The position numbers were made by a program, and so were the translations under genes. From positions 3,348,001-3,412,000 of the forward strand of contig OY782877.1 in assembly GCA_963678445.1 (NCBI GenBank): a stretch of DNA of 64,000 nucleotides. The letters run 5' to 3'. The notes below the pieces were generated by a model that saw only the letters and a list, made by a program, of their open reading frames with translations, did no database searches and had not been told where the DNA came from. Source of the stretch: G963678445 sp963678445. Its GTDB lineage: Bacteria > Hydrogenedentota > Hydrogenedentia > Hydrogenedentales > G963678445. This document shows, in pieces, positions 63,530 to 64,000 of the stretch. Positions within the stretch are counted from its first letter, which is position 1. The number at the start of each line of letters is the position of its first letter.

Positions 63530-63548
63530 ACTGTAAATAAAATCAGTA
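63529..63548 (+). promoter_or_regulatory. LexA-type SOS operator upstream of dinB
   Basis: TACTG (63529-63533), ten A/T-rich bases, CAGTA (63544-63548), with two more paired bases on each side (AATACTG...CAGTATT). It matches the E. coli-type SOS box pattern and overlaps the -10/start region 16 bases before the ATG, a position that would block transcription. Confidence 0.75.
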
Positions 63549-63563
63549 TTAGTGGAGCGCTTT

Positions 63564-64000
63564 ATGGAACCCCGCATCGTACATGTTGATATGGACGCAT
63601 TCTTTGCCTCAGTGGAATGTGCGCACAATCCGGCATTAAAAGGAAAACCCCTGATTATAGGAGGCGGTCCGGAAGATGTGCGCGGCGTTGTATCTACGGC
63701 TTCTTACGAAGCCCGCCAGTATGGTGTTCACTCTGCCATGCCCTTGGCGCAAGCGCGTAAACTCTGCCCCAACGGAATCTACATGCGCGGCCATTATGAG
63801 TTGTACGCCGAGGCCTCCCAAAAAATCCAAACCATACTAATGCGTGTGTCACCGCATGTACAGATGGCATCCATTGACGAGGCCTATATTGACGTTTCCG
63901 GTTCTCAGAAGCTATTTGGCGGGGATGACGCAATTGCCGCTTTTATCAAAGATGAAATCCGCGCACAACTCCAGATTTCCTGCACAGTTGCGATTGCCCC
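63564..64000 (+). CDS. dinB: DNA polymerase IV, 3' end outside the window
   Basis: The first 145 residues of a Y-family translesion polymerase, running off the window without a stop. MEPRIVHVDMDAFFASVE holds the metal-binding D9; STASYEARQYGVHSAMPLAQARKLCP follows; S-I-D105-E106-A-Y-I-D-V-S provides the catalytic acids. GGAG at 63553-63556 precedes the ATG at 63564. A LexA-type operator overlapping the promoter indicates SOS control. Confidence 0.95.
   Translation, partial: MEPRIVHVDMDAFFASVECAHNPALKGKPLIIGGGPEDVRGVVSTASYEARQYGVHSAMPLAQARKLCPNGIYMRGHYELYAEASQKIQTILMRVSPHVQMASIDEAYIDVSGSQKLFGGDDAIAAFIKDEIRAQLQISCTVAIA

Overview
The window is a 64-kb stretch of a bacterial chromosome, densely packed with genes and about two-thirds on the + strand. 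It has no rRNA, tRNA, CRISPR array, prophage or recognisable transposase. Gram-negative features are lspA, predicted outer-membrane beta-barrels, lipoproteins and an RND exporter with a LolA-like partner. Type II pseudopilin-like protein, Gly-Glu repeat linkers and a C-terminal paired LSELLRxIQFFNS module on two secreted proteins resemble what I remember from Candidatus Hydrogenedentota and neighbouring Lentisphaerae/Planctomycetes-type lineages. That placement is an inference from memory, not a database result.

Layout. 1-8 kb: DUF2851 end, an AAC(2')-like GNAT, a large Ig/CHRD surface protein, a B12-type radical SAM protein and two membrane proteins. 8.5-14.3 kb: ilvE, a class II aldolase, a membrane protein with a caspase-like His/Cys pair, a cyclic-nucleotide-binding protein, a pseudopilin and its partner. 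14.8-22.2 kb: ettA, recN and a hybrid histidine kinase. 22.3-27 kb (- strand): a lipoprotein gene split by an in-frame amber codon, a secreted protein and a tandem alpha/beta hydrolase. 27-32.5 kb: RND exporter, LolA-like protein and outer-membrane barrel. 32.6-35 kb: infC-rpmI-rplT-hisA. 35.2-43.1 kb: tyrA-tmk-holB-ricT-tatD-pabBC-VAO-type flavoprotein. 43-47.3 kb: SurA/PrsA-like lipoprotein, zinc-ribbon protein, rlmB and hybrid cluster protein. 47.6-54.8 kb: SGNH hydrolase, rpsA, ilvB and small secreted or membrane proteins. 55-61.2 kb: proB-proA-nadD-yqeK-methyltransferase, with alpha/beta hydrolase and lspA opposite. The end holds an outer-membrane porin and the start of dinB behind a LexA-type operator.

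The most unusual signal is not a gene. A ~100-bp repeat occurs about 18 times at 13 intergenic loci, usually just upstream of a gene and in that gene's orientation. Its core is an A/T-rich ACGAAATTTT segment, then AAGGACCATA, then one or two GC hairpins whose stems vary in a base-pair-preserving way (GCGGTC/GACCGC, GTGGTC/GACCAC, GTGGC/GCCAC). It could be a structured leader RNA or a mobile miniature element. It includes an exact 99-bp tandem duplication and one copy interrupted by a palindrome-rich insert.

All functional calls come from reading motifs, domain order and gene context. No alignment or search was run.
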